A stretch of 64,000 bases of DNA, from the NCBI RefSeq assembly GCF_902143515.1, contig NZ_CABFVD010000004.1, positions 62,001 through 126,000 on the forward strand. Direction: 5' to 3'. Origin of the DNA: Hathewaya massiliensis (GTDB lineage: Bacteria; Bacillota; Clostridia; Clostridiales; Clostridiaceae). This document shows positions 18,755 through 27,373 of this stretch, in pieces. Made by a program: the position numbers and the translations under genes. A model generated the notes under the pieces. That model did no database searches, had not been told where the DNA came from, and was given only the letters and a program-made list of their open reading frames with translations. Numbering within the stretch: position 1 is the first letter of the stretch; each line of letters begins with the position of its first letter.

Positions 18755-19261
18755 TTCTTCCATATCTTCTTCCATGGTAGAGGTGGTAGCTTTTATATAA
18801 GTATCCATATTGATTATAAAGCTTTCCATCTCTTTTTTTAAGTTATTCATCATTTCTTCATATTTTGAATTGATTTCTTTTTGTGTATCTTCTATTCTAT
18901 ATAAAGAATACTCTTTAGCTCCATCCTTAATTACCTTTGATTTTTTCTGTGCATCATATATTATTTCCTCAGCTTTTGAGTTAGCTTCCCTTACATAATC
19001 ATGGTTGTTTATTTTTTTTCTTACTATGTCTAAGCTTTCTTTTTTTATCATTTCAGCCTGCTCATAAGCATCTTTTAGTATTTTATCCTTCTCTTCTGTA
19101 ATCCATTTTGCCTTTTTAAATTCTTCAGGAAGATAATCTATAATTTGCTCAATTACATCAGAAAATTCTTTTCTATCTATGACCACTTTACCTACTATAG
19201 GAATTGTTGAGGAGGTTTCTAAAATTTCTTTTAAATATTCTAGTAACTTTATAACATCCAT
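18737..19261 (-). CDS. Coiled-coil protein (ATPase-subunit-like), unknown function
   Basis: A 174-aa soluble protein, strongly helical and charged, with long predicted coiled coil from about residue 45 to the end (for example AYEQAEMIKKESLDIVRKK, then NSKAEEIIYDAQKKSKVIKD). It resembles the DivIVA- or V-type ATPase-stalk-like proteins annotated simply as ATPase next to coaD in clostridia. No nucleotide-binding motif is visible, so that label is not supported by sequence. It starts 12 nt after the coaD stop and is probably coupled with coaD-rsmD. Its 3' end overlaps ylbJ tail to tail. The function is unknown. Confidence 0.75.
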   Translation of the reverse strand: MDVIKLLEYLKEILETSSTIPIVGKVVIDRKEFSDVIEQIIDYLPEEFKKAKWITEEKDKILKDAYEQAEMIKKESLDIVRKKINNHDYVREANSKAEEIIYDAQKKSKVIKDGAKEYSLYRIEDTQKEINSKYEEMMNNLKKEMESFIINMDTYIKATTSTMEEDMEELKNIK

Positions 19262-19272
19262 AAGACCACTCC

Positions 19273-19758
19273 TTATTTTCTATCTATAACTTTTCTTGAT
19301 ATTATTTCCCTTATTTCTTCTGGAACTAATTCTTTTATGCATCCACCAAACTTTGCAACTTGTTTTACTGAAGAAGAACTTAAATAGGAGTACTCTGGAC
19401 TAGTGGCCATAAAAACAGTTTCTTTTGTATTATCCAGCTTATTATTCATCATGGCCATTTGAAATTCATATTCAAAATCTGATACTGCTCTAAGGCCTTT
19501 TACAATGACATTTGCATTGTGTTTATCCATAAAATCTATTAATAATCCTTCAAAACTCTCTACCTTAACATTTTCATAAGGGCTAATAACTTTATTTATA
19601 AGTTCTACTCTCTCATCTATAGAAAACAATCCTTTTTTCTCTGGATTTATTAAAACTCCTACTACTACTTTATCAAAGACCTTAGAAGCTCTTTTTATAA
19701 TATCTAAATGTCCATTTGTGATTGGGTCAAAACTTCCTGGGTAAACTGCTATTTTCAT
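19273..19758 (-). CDS. coaD: Phosphopantetheine adenylyltransferase
   Basis: CoaD (161 aa) transfers AMP from ATP to 4'-phosphopantetheine, the penultimate step of CoA synthesis. It begins [21 protein letters not shown] with the nucleotidyltransferase TxGH motif (TNGH, residues 14-17). It carries [20 protein letters not shown] and the [19 protein letters not shown]-terminal signature. It follows rsmD by 6 nt, the widespread rsmD-coaD pair. Confidence 0.98.
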   Translation of the reverse strand: MKIAVYPGSFDPITNGHLDIIKRASKVFDKVVVGVLINPEKKGLFSIDERVELINKVISPYENVKVESFEGLLIDFMDKHNANVIVKGLRAVSDFEYEFQMAMMNNKLDNTKETVFMATSPEYSYLSSSSVKQVAKFGGCIKELVPEEIREIISRKVIDRK

Positions 19759-19764
19759 TTTAAT

Positions 19765-20322
19765 TTATTCCCCTCTGTGTTTATATAAAAGCACTGTTGT
19801 ATTTCCATATTTCCTTTGGTTTATTAAAACAATATCTCCATGCCCCTTGAAAATTTCTTCTCCTGAATCAATTTTACACATTATAATGCCTTCTTCCTTT
19901 AGCATAGAGTAATCTTCTATAATCTTAATTGCTAGAGGTATCATTTCTTTAGCATAAGGTGGATCTATAAATATTATATCAAATTTTTCTCCCTTTTTCC
20001 CTAATTTCTTTAAAATTTCATATGAATCACCATTTAAAGTTTGGCATATATCTTGAAATTTAAGATTTTCCACATTCTTTTTTAAAATTGAAAAAGTAGT
20101 AGGGTTTTTATCAACTAAATAACATTTTTTAGCCCCCCTACTAGCTGCTTCTATGCCTAAACTACCTGTTCCAGAAAAAACATCTATAACTACAGCCTCT
20201 GGAATGTAATTCTGTATCATACTAAACATAGCTTCCTTTACTCTATCTAAAGTAGGTCTAGTAACCATACCTTCTGGTGGTAAAATTTTTCTCCCTCTTG
20301 CTATTCCTGCTATTACTCTCAT
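19765..20322 (-). CDS. rsmD: 16S rRNA (guanine966-N2)-methyltransferase RsmD
   Basis: RsmD (185 aa) methylates G966 of 16S rRNA. The sequence starts MRVIAGIARGRKILPPEG. It has the SAM-binding VIDVFSGTGSLGIEAASRGA (about residues 45-64) and the catalytic DPPY motif in FIDPPYAKEM (about 119-128). Length is normal. Upstream of coaD with 6 nt between them; recG lies 58 bp upstream. Confidence 0.96.
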   Translation of the reverse strand: MRVIAGIARGRKILPPEGMVTRPTLDRVKEAMFSMIQNYIPEAVVIDVFSGTGSLGIEAASRGAKKCYLVDKNPTTFSILKKNVENLKFQDICQTLNGDSYEILKKLGKKGEKFDIIFIDPPYAKEMIPLAIKIIEDYSMLKEEGIIMCKIDSGEEIFKGHGDIVLINQRKYGNTTVLLYKHRGE

Positions 20323-20380
20323 CTAACATCCTCCTTTTTTCTTTTTTTATTCTAGCATAAAAAAGAACTTGTAGAAAGTC

Positions 20381-22414
20381 TTAATTAAAGCATATGTATT
20401 TTGAAGATTTTTCTATGTGTTCTTCTATATATTTTTTAAATTCATTATGACATTGCTTATTGCTTTTTAAAAGTTCTTTGGCTTCTCTATTAGCACATCT
20501 CAATATATTAAAATCATCTATAGGGTCTGATATTATAAGGTCACTTTCACCATGTTGTCTATATCCAAAAAGTTCTCCAGTACCTCTAATTTTTAGGTCT
20601 TCTTCTGCAAGTTTGAAACCGTCACTTACAGTTTGCATAATCTCCATTCTATGTTTAACTTTTTTGCTTTTTATATTAGCTATTAAAACACAATATGATT
20701 TATATTCGCCTCTCCCCACTCTACCCCTAAGCTGATGAAGCTGTGCAAGTCCAAACCTTTCCGCATTTTCAATTATCATTAAGGTAGCATTGGGCACATT
20801 TACTCCCACTTCTATAACGGTAGTTGAGATTAAAACCTTTAGTTCTTTTTCTTTAAACTTATTCATAATATCTTCTTTTTCCCGCCAAGGCATTTTTCCA
20901 TGTAAAATACCTACAGGAATATCTTTAAAATACTCTTTTTTAAGTTCATCATATAAATTCTCTACAGAACTTAGATTTAAGTCCTCAGATTCTTCAACTA
21001 AAGGGCAAACTACATATACCTGCCTTCCTTTATTTATTTCTTCTAAGGCAAAATTATATACTCTACTTTTTTCATTTTTAGCTATATAATATGTGTTTAC
21101 TTTTTTTCTACTAGGTGGTAATTCATCTATTACAGAAAGATCTAAATCACCATAAAAACTTAAACTTAGAGTTCTTGGTATTGGTGTTGCCGTCATTACC
21201 AATACATCTGCATTTTCGTTTTTATTAGAAAGTCTACACCTCTGATTTACTCCAAATCTATGTTGTTCATCAGTTATAATAAGTCCTAGGTTTTTATACT
21301 CAACATTTTCTTCTATTAGAGCGTGAGTTCCAACTATTATATGTATTTCACCTGTTTTTAACTTTTCTCTTATGATTTCCTTATTTTTCTTTGTAGTACT
21401 CCCAGTTAAGATTTCTATATTTATATTAAAATCTTTTAGTAAATTCCTTATCTCATTTAAATGTTGCTTTGCCAAGATTTCAGTAGGTGCCATCATTACA
21501 GCTTGATAACCATTCATTACTACATTAAACATAGCTATAATAGCAACTACAGTTTTACCACATCCCACATCTCCTTCTACTAATCTATTCATGGGTTTAT
21601 TTTTTTTACTATCACTTAAGATTTCTCTTACAACCCTATTTTGAGCCTCTGTAAGTTCAAAGGGTAGTTTTTCTTTTAAGTTTTTTAACTTGGATGAAAT
21701 TTTAAAACTAATTCCATTATCCTTATTATAAACATCCTTAAGCATTAATATTTTTAAGCTGTAAATAAATAGTTCTTGAAATTTTAGCCTTTCCTTTGCC
21801 CTTTCTATACTTTCCCTATCCTTAGGACAATGTATACTTCTTATAGCTTCATCTAAAGATATTAATTTATATTTATCCAAGATTTCCTGTGGTAAATTTT
21901 CTTCAATCTTAATTTCACATAATAAATTTGTTATTACTTTATTTAAAAATCTATTAGTTATTTTACCCTTAAGAGGATACCTTGCAATAATTTTATCTCC
22001 ATCTAAAGAAGTATTTCTAATGATTTTAGGATTTAAGATATTTATGTTTTTCCCTAAAAACTCACATTTACCTGAAATTAAATAAGTTTTCCCAATAAAA
22101 AAGCTATTTTTCATGTATGGTTGATTAAACCATACACCTGTTAAACTTTTTCCATTTAAATCAAAAATAATGCTACTTTTTATTTTACCAGTTTTGGTTC
22201 TAATATCTCTATCTATTTTAACAACCTTAACATATGCAGAGATTTTTTCTTTATCCTTGCAAGCATTTAAATCTGTAGCAAAAGCCACACTTTCATAATC
22301 CCTAGGAAAGTACAATAAAAGATCCATTATGCTAAATATACCAATTTTATTTAATTCCTTAGAAAGTTTTGGCCCCACACCTTTTACAAACTTAATATCA
22401 TCTTGAATTCTCAC
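20381..22414 (-). CDS. recG: ATP-dependent DNA helicase RecG
   Basis: RecG (677 aa) remodels stalled forks and Holliday junctions. The N-terminal wedge/OB region includes FVKGVGPKLSKELNKIGI and DLLLYFPRDYE. The helicase core has Walker A EGDVGCGKTVVAI, DEQHRFG (motif II), TATPIPRTLSL and QLRGRVGRG (motif VI). I place the start at a GTG (VRIQDDIKFVKG) with AGGAGTG 8 nt upstream. The frame is open for 43 more codons, but that stretch crosses the fakA terminator and is hydrophobic, unlike RecG. It precedes rsmD-coaD. Confidence 0.96.
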   Translation of the reverse strand: MRIQDDIKFVKGVGPKLSKELNKIGIFSIMDLLLYFPRDYESVAFATDLNACKDKEKISAYVKVVKIDRDIRTKTGKIKSSIIFDLNGKSLTGVWFNQPYMKNSFFIGKTYLISGKCEFLGKNINILNPKIIRNTSLDGDKIIARYPLKGKITNRFLNKVITNLLCEIKIEENLPQEILDKYKLISLDEAIRSIHCPKDRESIERAKERLKFQELFIYSLKILMLKDVYNKDNGISFKISSKLKNLKEKLPFELTEAQNRVVREILSDSKKNKPMNRLVEGDVGCGKTVVAIIAMFNVVMNGYQAVMMAPTEILAKQHLNEIRNLLKDFNINIEILTGSTTKKNKEIIREKLKTGEIHIIVGTHALIEENVEYKNLGLIITDEQHRFGVNQRCRLSNKNENADVLVMTATPIPRTLSLSFYGDLDLSVIDELPPSRKKVNTYYIAKNEKSRVYNFALEEINKGRQVYVVCPLVEESEDLNLSSVENLYDELKKEYFKDIPVGILHGKMPWREKEDIMNKFKEKELKVLISTTVIEVGVNVPNATLMIIENAERFGLAQLHQLRGRVGRGEYKSYCVLIANIKSKKVKHRMEIMQTVSDGFKLAEEDLKIRGTGELFGYRQHGESDLIISDPIDDFNILRCANREAKELLKSNKQCHNEFKKYIEEHIEKSSKYICFN

Positions 22415-22470
22415 TTCTTTATCACTCCTAACATGGGAAATAAACAGAATTCTTAACTTTAAAAGAAAAA

Positions 22471-22484
22471 AAGCCCTAAGGCTT
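22471..22484 (-). terminator. Terminator after fakA (yloV)
   Basis: A short GC-rich hairpin AAGCC-CTAA-GGCTT ending one base before the fakA stop codon, with a TTTTTTTC run after it on the minus strand. Its place argues that recG starts at the GTG downstream (22414) from its own promoter or from read-through. Confidence 0.85.
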
Positions 22485-24125
22485 TTATTCCACAGAAACA
22501 ATAAAATAGTATAAAGGCTGTTTTCCCTCATAACACTGAACATCTAAATTCTCAAACTTATCCTCCAAAATTTCTATAAGTTCTTCAACTTTTTCTTTGT
22601 CACAATCTTCTCCATAGTATATAGTTATAAGTTCGCTGTCCTCGTCCACCATTTGTTCTAATATTTTTTCACATACTTCATATATATCATTTCCAACTTC
22701 ACATATTTTTTCTTCTACAAGCCCTAATATGTCATCTTTCTTGATTTTTATTCCATCAGCTTCTGTATCTTTAACAGCATAAGTCACTGACCCTGTAGCC
22801 ACATTTTCTATAACACTTTCCATTTCCATTAAATTATCATTTATGGAAGCTTCCGGGTTAAACATTGTAAGAGCAGTTATACCCTGTGGGATAGTCTTAG
22901 TTGGAATAACATAAACTTTTTTATCTGTGAGATCCACTGCTTGCTTAGCTGCCATTATTATATTCTTGTTATTTGGAAAAATAAATATATGCTCTGCATT
23001 TAAGCTCTCTATTTTGTCTAATATATCTTGAGTACTAGGATTCATTGTTTGTCCGCCTTCAATAACCCTATCTACTCCAAGTTCCTCTAATATGGATTTT
23101 ATCCCCTCTCCACGAGCTACAGATATAAATCCAAATTTCTTACTTTCTGCTATATTATCATTAGCCTCTTCTACTTCATTATCACTACAAATAATATGTC
23201 TATGTTGCTCTCTCATATTATCTATTTTTATTTTTGATAATTCTCCTAACTTTAAAGCCTTTGATAAAACTAGTCCTGGATCGTTGGTATGAATATGAAC
23301 CTTAACTACATCTTCAAGTCCAACTACTACCATAGAGTCACCTTGCTTTTCTAGGTCTCTTTTAAATTGTTCTACATCTACATTATCTGCATATACAAAA
23401 AATTCTGTGCAGTATCCAAACTTAATATTGGATGTACTTATACTACTTTGCGCAGTATTTATATGATTTGATTCCTTTTTATCTTTAACCTCTTTATTTA
23501 GAGTAACATCTACATCAAGCTCTAGGGCTTCATACATGCCTTTTAAGATTAATAAAAGCCCTGCACCTCCAGCATCTACAACTTTAGCTTCTTTTAATTG
23601 TGGTAGCATCTCTGGAGTTTTATTTAAAATTTCTTCTGAATAGTTTATAACTTCTTCAAAAAATTCACAAACGTCACTTTTAGAGCTTTTTTCTGCCACT
23701 TCTGCTGCAGCTCTAATAATAGTCAATATAGTACCTTCCGTAGGTCTCATTACAGCCTTATATGCAAAACTTGACCCTTCTTTTAATGCATTTTTAAAAT
23801 CCTCTACCTTAGCACTTTCTTTATTTTCTACACCCTTAGCAAAACCTCTTAAAATTTGAGATAATATTACTCCAGAGTTTCCCCTAGCACCCATCAAAGC
23901 TCCTCTAGATAAAACTTTGGCTATGTCTCCAACATTATTATGTTCTAAACCTTTAACTTCATCTACTGCAGAACTAAAAGTCATCCACATATTTGTTCCT
24001 GTATCTCCATCAGGTACTGGGAATACATTCAATGCATTTATATGCTCCTTACTTTCTCCAAGTTTATTTGAAGCATTTACTATCATATTATAAAATTTAT
24101 GTCCTGTAACACTTTGATATTTCAA
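22485..24125 (-). CDS. fakA: Fatty acid kinase catalytic subunit FakA (DAK2 domain, YloV)
   Basis: A 546-aa DAK2-domain kinase. FakA phosphorylates FakB-bound exogenous fatty acids to acyl-phosphates, which enter phospholipid synthesis through PlsX/PlsY. The nucleotide-binding motif NVFPVPDGDTGTNMWMT is at about residues 28-44, followed by LMGARGNSGVILSQ and GLLLILKGMYEAL. The rest is the middle and C-terminal FakA domains, ending LYYFIVSVE. The start is TTG with GGAGG 8 nt upstream. It follows the yloU (Asp23) gene by 13 nt, as in other Firmicutes. Confidence 0.93.
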   Translation of the reverse strand: MKYQSVTGHKFYNMIVNASNKLGESKEHINALNVFPVPDGDTGTNMWMTFSSAVDEVKGLEHNNVGDIAKVLSRGALMGARGNSGVILSQILRGFAKGVENKESAKVEDFKNALKEGSSFAYKAVMRPTEGTILTIIRAAAEVAEKSSKSDVCEFFEEVINYSEEILNKTPEMLPQLKEAKVVDAGGAGLLLILKGMYEALELDVDVTLNKEVKDKKESNHINTAQSSISTSNIKFGYCTEFFVYADNVDVEQFKRDLEKQGDSMVVVGLEDVVKVHIHTNDPGLVLSKALKLGELSKIKIDNMREQHRHIICSDNEVEEANDNIAESKKFGFISVARGEGIKSILEELGVDRVIEGGQTMNPSTQDILDKIESLNAEHIFIFPNNKNIIMAAKQAVDLTDKKVYVIPTKTIPQGITALTMFNPEASINDNLMEMESVIENVATGSVTYAVKDTEADGIKIKKDDILGLVEEKICEVGNDIYEVCEKILEQMVDEDSELITIYYGEDCDKEKVEELIEILEDKFENLDVQCYEGKQPLYYFIVSVE

Positions 24126-24138
24126 TTGTCGTACCTCC

Positions 24139-24489
24139 TTAAACCCTCACGCCTTGAACATTTACTGTAATGCAGGATACTTTTAATCCTGTAAGACTTT
24201 CTACAGTATACTTAACTTTTTGAATAATATTGTTTGCAATTACAGATATTCTAATTCCATATTCAACAATTATAAAAAGTTCTATATTTAACTCATTGTC
24301 TTTTGAATTAATTTTTACACCCTTATTTAGGTTTTCTTTTCTTAAAAGTTCCCAAAACCCATCTGTGGCATTTTTAGAGGCCATTCCTACAACTCCATAA
24401 CACTCCATTGTTGAAAGTCCTACTATGTTACCTAACACCTCATCAGTATAGTAAACATTTCCAAATTCAGTGGCTAAGTTTCCTTTCAT
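24139..24489 (-). CDS. yloU: Asp23/Gls24 family envelope stress protein YloU
   Basis: A 116-aa Asp23 (DUF322) protein. Family members are associated with envelope stress and, in some cocci, bind the membrane through a partner. The conserved opening YYTDEVLGNIVGLSTMECYGVVGMA (about residues 13-37) contains the Asp23 hallmark G-V-VGM pattern. The centre shows INIQ-type alternation (LNIELFIIVEYGIRI). AGGAGG lies before the ATG. It is paired with fakA and diverges from rpmB, the usual rpmB-yloU-yloV arrangement. Confidence 0.9.
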   Translation of the reverse strand: MKGNLATEFGNVYYTDEVLGNIVGLSTMECYGVVGMASKNATDGFWELLRKENLNKGVKINSKDNELNIELFIIVEYGIRISVIANNIIQKVKYTVESLTGLKVSCITVNVQGVRV

Positions 24490-24680
24490 TATTATTCCTC
24501 CTTAATTTATACCTTATAGCTATTTTATATGATATAATAGATTTATTCAAGATTATAAATTCATTATAATTTTATTTAATTATTTTATATTATACTTGAT
24601 ATATATATATAACTTGTGATAAAATAAGCTATGTTTGAATTCATAGATTTTTACATATGGTTTAAAGGGAGGTGTTTTAC

Positions 24681-24872
24681 ATGGCAAGAATGTGTGAAAT
24701 ATGTGGTAAAGGTGTTGTATACGGAAGACAACGCAGCCACGCTGAAAATAAAAGTAATAGAACTTGGGCTCCTAACTTAAAAAAAGTTAAGGCTGTAGTT
24801 AACGGAACACCTAAAACAGTAAAAGTTTGTACTAGTTGTTTACGTTCTGGAAGAGTTCAACGTGCAGTATAA
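24681..24872 (+). CDS. rpmB: 50S ribosomal protein L28
   Basis: L28 (63 aa), a zinc-binding large-subunit protein here. It opens MARMCEICGKGVVYGRQRSH with CEIC and a second pair CTSC (about residues 50-53), the four-cysteine form. I start at MARMCE, 9 nt after the GGGAGGTG ribosome site; the GTG three codons earlier lies within that site. It is a single-gene plus-strand unit with a terminator directly after it. Confidence 0.97.
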   Translation: MARMCEICGKGVVYGRQRSHAENKSNRTWAPNLKKVKAVVNGTPKTVKVCTSCLRSGRVQRAV

Positions 24873-24888
24873 TATAAAATAAATAAAA

Positions 24889-24911
24889 AAATGCAGTTAA
24901 AATCTGCATTT
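24889..24911. terminator. Bidirectional terminator shared by rpmB and spoVM
   Basis: An AAATGCAG/CTGCATTT stem with a 7-nt loop and T-tracts on both strands. It ends rpmB on the plus strand and the 23-codon spoVM gene on the minus strand. Confidence 0.9.
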
Positions 24912-24913
24912 TT

Positions 24914-24985
24914 TTATTTTTTCCTCATAAAAAATTTTATTATATTAGATAAAAATTTAGGTAGTTTAACAGTAAATATCTTCAT
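24914..24985 (-). CDS. spoVM: Stage V sporulation protein M
   Basis: A 23-aa peptide, MKIFTVKLPKFLSNIIKFFM then RKK, matching SpoVM in the MKxYTxKLPKFL opening and in its amphipathic helix with basic tail. SpoVM recognises the positively curved surface of the forespore outer membrane and anchors SpoIVA for coat and cortex assembly. GGGGTG lies about 8 nt before the ATG. A weak SigE-type candidate (GAATAAA, 13 bp, CATATAAA) is visible about 40 bp upstream. It is between rpmB and thiN, the classic spoVM location. Partner spoIVA is in the same window at 44943. Confidence 0.93.
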   Translation of the reverse strand: MKIFTVKLPKFLSNIIKFFMRKK

Positions 24986-25199
24986 TTAATTCACCCCTAA
25001 AACTTGATTTAGACTTACATTAATATTTATATGTTTTAGAATCTTCTTTATTCCAAAGAAAAATTTATTAATACATAAATTTTTCTTTCAAAATATCTTA
25101 TTCAAAAATATTTTAAGGGTTCATGAAAGATTATTTAAAATTAATACACACAAACTTTTACTCATTTAGATTATAAAAAGTATATGAAATATATTTAAA
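24986..25199. other. AT-rich spoVM/thiN intergenic with a 14-bp hairpin
   Basis: No coding gene is visible. A perfect 14-bp inverted repeat AAAGAAAAATTTAT/ATAAATTTTTCTTT (25055-25068 and 25075-25088) lies about 110 bp past the thiN stop. The minus-strand tail after it is not T-rich, so it is at best a weak terminator. Confidence 0.5.
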
Positions 25200-25835
25200 T
25201 TAATCTCTAGGTAATATTATTAATAAAATACCACTTTCAAAATCTATATAAACATCCTCATCGGAAAATTCATTTGATACTGTTAAAGGTGAACCTGCTT
25301 TCAAATCATAGTTGAAAAGTTCATATTTTGCATTTTTTATAGTAAGCTTACGAACATTCTCCCTAAAAGCCTGTAGTGAAAAAGTCTCCCCCTTATTTCC
25401 TTTTAGATATATAGATTTTTTTGTAGCAAAAATTTCATTATTATCATCTATAAGTTTAATATTTATACCTTTTTCATGATAATCCACTAATAAACCTAAA
25501 TTAGCTAGTACATGATCTATTCTTGTGCCTGTACACCCAAACAAAAGAATTTCATCTGCTCCCAATCTTATAGCTTCTTCTATAGCAAGTTCAGTATCTG
25601 TAAAATCTTTCTCAGGATTAAACTCTACAAATTTAAAATTCCTACCTCTATAATAGTGATATGCTTCTTTTGATATGGAGTCTAGATCTCCTACAATTAG
25701 GTTTGGTTCTAACTTATATTTTAATGTTACGTTTGCACCACTATCTGAAGCAATTATTAAGTACTTATCTTTAAGATAAGTACTTAATAATTCTAAAGAG
25801 GGTGCTTTCCCTCCAGAAATAATAATTCCCTTCAT
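25200..25835 (-). CDS. thiN: Thiamine pyrophosphokinase
   Basis: ThiN (211 aa) pyrophosphorylates thiamine to the active cofactor TPP. Motifs are ASDSGANVTLKY (about residues 34-45), NLIVGDLDSIS (about 50-60), FNPEKDFTDTELAIEEAI (about 73-90) and the FGCTGTRIDHVLANL stretch (about 99-113). The C-terminal TPK B1-binding domain ends GILLIILPRD. It follows rpe by 1 nt and ends the prkC-rsgA-rpe-thiN block. The coding sequence carries a 41-bp near-perfect palindrome at 25752-25792 (codons of about residues 15-28), reported separately. Confidence 0.95.
   Translation of the reverse strand: MKGIIISGGKAPSLELLSTYLKDKYLIIASDSGANVTLKYKLEPNLIVGDLDSISKEAYHYYRGRNFKFVEFNPEKDFTDTELAIEEAIRLGADEILLFGCTGTRIDHVLANLGLLVDYHEKGINIKLIDDNNEIFATKKSIYLKGNKGETFSLQAFRENVRKLTIKNAKYELFNYDLKAGSPLTVSNEFSDEDVYIDFESGILLIILPRD
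25752..25792. repeat. 41-bp palindrome inside thiN
   Basis: Two 20-base arms (25752-25771 and 25773-25792) are exact reverse complements around a single T. The core reads AAGTACTTATCTT then AAGATAAGTACTT. It lies in the protein segment LLSTYLKDKYLII. Confidence 0.9.
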
Positions 25836-25836
25836 G

Positions 25837-26487
25837 TTACAATAACGCCTCTTTTAATTCTCTTATATTTTTTTCTATTTCTCCATTTTTAAATACAGCA
25901 GATCCAGCTACAAGTATATCTGCACCGGAATTTACTATGCTTTTAATATTATCTTTAGTTACTCCTCCATCTACCTCAATCAAAAGTTCACTATTATATT
26001 TGTAACTTAACTCTCTAAGATGTAATATTTTTTTTGAACAATAGTCAATATATTTCTGCCCACCAAAACCTGGATTTACAGACATAATTAAAACCATATC
26101 CAACATTGGAATTAAATCAACTATATTACTTATAGGAGTTCCCGGATTTAATGCTACAGAAGCCTTAACACCTTTACTCTTTATGTAATTTATAGTTCTA
26201 TCTATATGTCTATCCGCTTCATAATGAACAGTTATAATGTCTGCTCCTGCAGCTATAAAATCATCTATGTATTTCGATGGTTCTTCTATCATAAGATGAA
26301 CATCGAAGGGTAGTTTAGAATATGATCTTATGCTTTTTATTATAGGCATACCAAAGGTCAAATTAGGAACAAATCTCCCATCCATTACATCAATATGCAC
26401 TAAATCAGCACCATACTTTTCAATTTTCTTTAAATCTTCCCCTAAATTTGCAAAATCTGCAGATAATATAGAAGGTGATATTTTCAT
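25837..26487 (-). CDS. rpe: Ribulose-phosphate 3-epimerase
   Basis: Rpe (216 aa) interconverts ribulose-5-P and xylulose-5-P in the pentose phosphate pathway. A TIM barrel starting MKISPSILSADFANLGEDL, with DLVHIDVMDGRFVPNLTFG (metal-binding His and Asp), FDVHLMIEEP, VNPGFGGQKYI and the phosphate-binding EVDGGVTKDN. Standard length. Between rsgA (3-nt gap) and thiN (1-nt gap), the conserved Firmicute order. Confidence 0.97.
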   Translation of the reverse strand: MKISPSILSADFANLGEDLKKIEKYGADLVHIDVMDGRFVPNLTFGMPIIKSIRSYSKLPFDVHLMIEEPSKYIDDFIAAGADIITVHYEADRHIDRTINYIKSKGVKASVALNPGTPISNIVDLIPMLDMVLIMSVNPGFGGQKYIDYCSKKILHLRELSYKYNSELLIEVDGGVTKDNIKSIVNSGADILVAGSAVFKNGEIEKNIRELKEALL

Positions 26488-26489
26488 AA

Positions 26490-27359
26490 TTAGTACCTCC
26501 TTAAATTTTGTATTTCTTCTAATAATTTTATATAAAATTCATAACGTTCTTTATAGATTTCTCCCTTTTCTAATTTTCCCTTAATAATACATCCAGGCTC
26601 TTTATTATGCATACAATTTGAAAATTTACATTGCCCCTGATAGGACCTAAATTCAGGAAAACATTGAATTAAATCTTCTCCGTCTATAAATTCTGTAGCA
26701 ATAGAAGAAAAGCCAGGGGTGTCTACTAAGAAACCCCCTTCATACTCTATAAGTTCAGCATGTCTAGTAGTATGTTTTCCTCTCTTTAACTTTTCACTTA
26801 TTGCTCCTGTCTCCATATATTCTTTCCCAATAATAGAGTTTAAAATTGTAGATTTTCCTACTCCTGAAGGGCCACAAAAAACAGATATATTATCTCTTAT
26901 TTTATCCTTAATGATATCTATTCCATCCCCCTCTTTTGCATTTATAAATATTAAGTCATATCCAATAGATTTTAAGATTTCTATAATTCGGGTTTGATCT
27001 TCCTTATTGAAATCTATAAGATCTATTTTATTTAAACATAGTGTTATTTCTAAATTACTGTTCTCACATAAGACTAAAAACTTGTTTAAAAGCTCAAAAT
27101 TAACTTCTGGATTCTTTAAAGTAAAAACTACAAAAGCTTGAGTAACATTAGCAACAAATGGTCTAATGAGTTCAGAGGTTCTTTCAAATATCTCTTCTAT
27201 GGTATTACCATCCTTTTCAGAACTTATCCTTACTTTATCTCCTACCATAGGAGTATATTTTTTAAATCTAAATTTCCCTCTAGCCGTACACTTGTAAAAC
27301 TCCTGACCTACTTTTACTATATAAAGTCCACCTACTCCCTTAACTATAATTCCTTCCAT
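26490..27359 (-). CDS. rsgA: Ribosome small-subunit GTPase RsgA
   Basis: RsgA (289 aa) is a circularly permuted GTPase that checks late 30S maturation. An N-terminal OB-fold (about residues 1-70) is followed by the permuted G domain: CLNKIDL (G4, about 114-120), GPSGVGKSTILNS (G1) and VDTPGFSS (G3). A C-terminal zinc knuckle CKFSNCMHNKEPGC coordinates zinc. Downstream of prkC by 14 nt. The stp-prkC-rsgA-rpe-thiN order is conserved. Confidence 0.97.
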   Translation of the reverse strand: MEGIIVKGVGGLYIVKVGQEFYKCTARGKFRFKKYTPMVGDKVRISSEKDGNTIEEIFERTSELIRPFVANVTQAFVVFTLKNPEVNFELLNKFLVLCENSNLEITLCLNKIDLIDFNKEDQTRIIEILKSIGYDLIFINAKEGDGIDIIKDKIRDNISVFCGPSGVGKSTILNSIIGKEYMETGAISEKLKRGKHTTRHAELIEYEGGFLVDTPGFSSIATEFIDGEDLIQCFPEFRSYQGQCKFSNCMHNKEPGCIIKGKLEKGEIYKERYEFYIKLLEEIQNLRRY

Positions 27360-27373
27360 TTTACCTCCTATAC

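Noticed and set aside
20381-22543. 720-codon version of recG with 43 extra N-terminal residues
   Set aside because: The extra stretch crosses the fakA terminator and has no RecG similarity. A GTG at 22414 has a proper AGGAGTG site.
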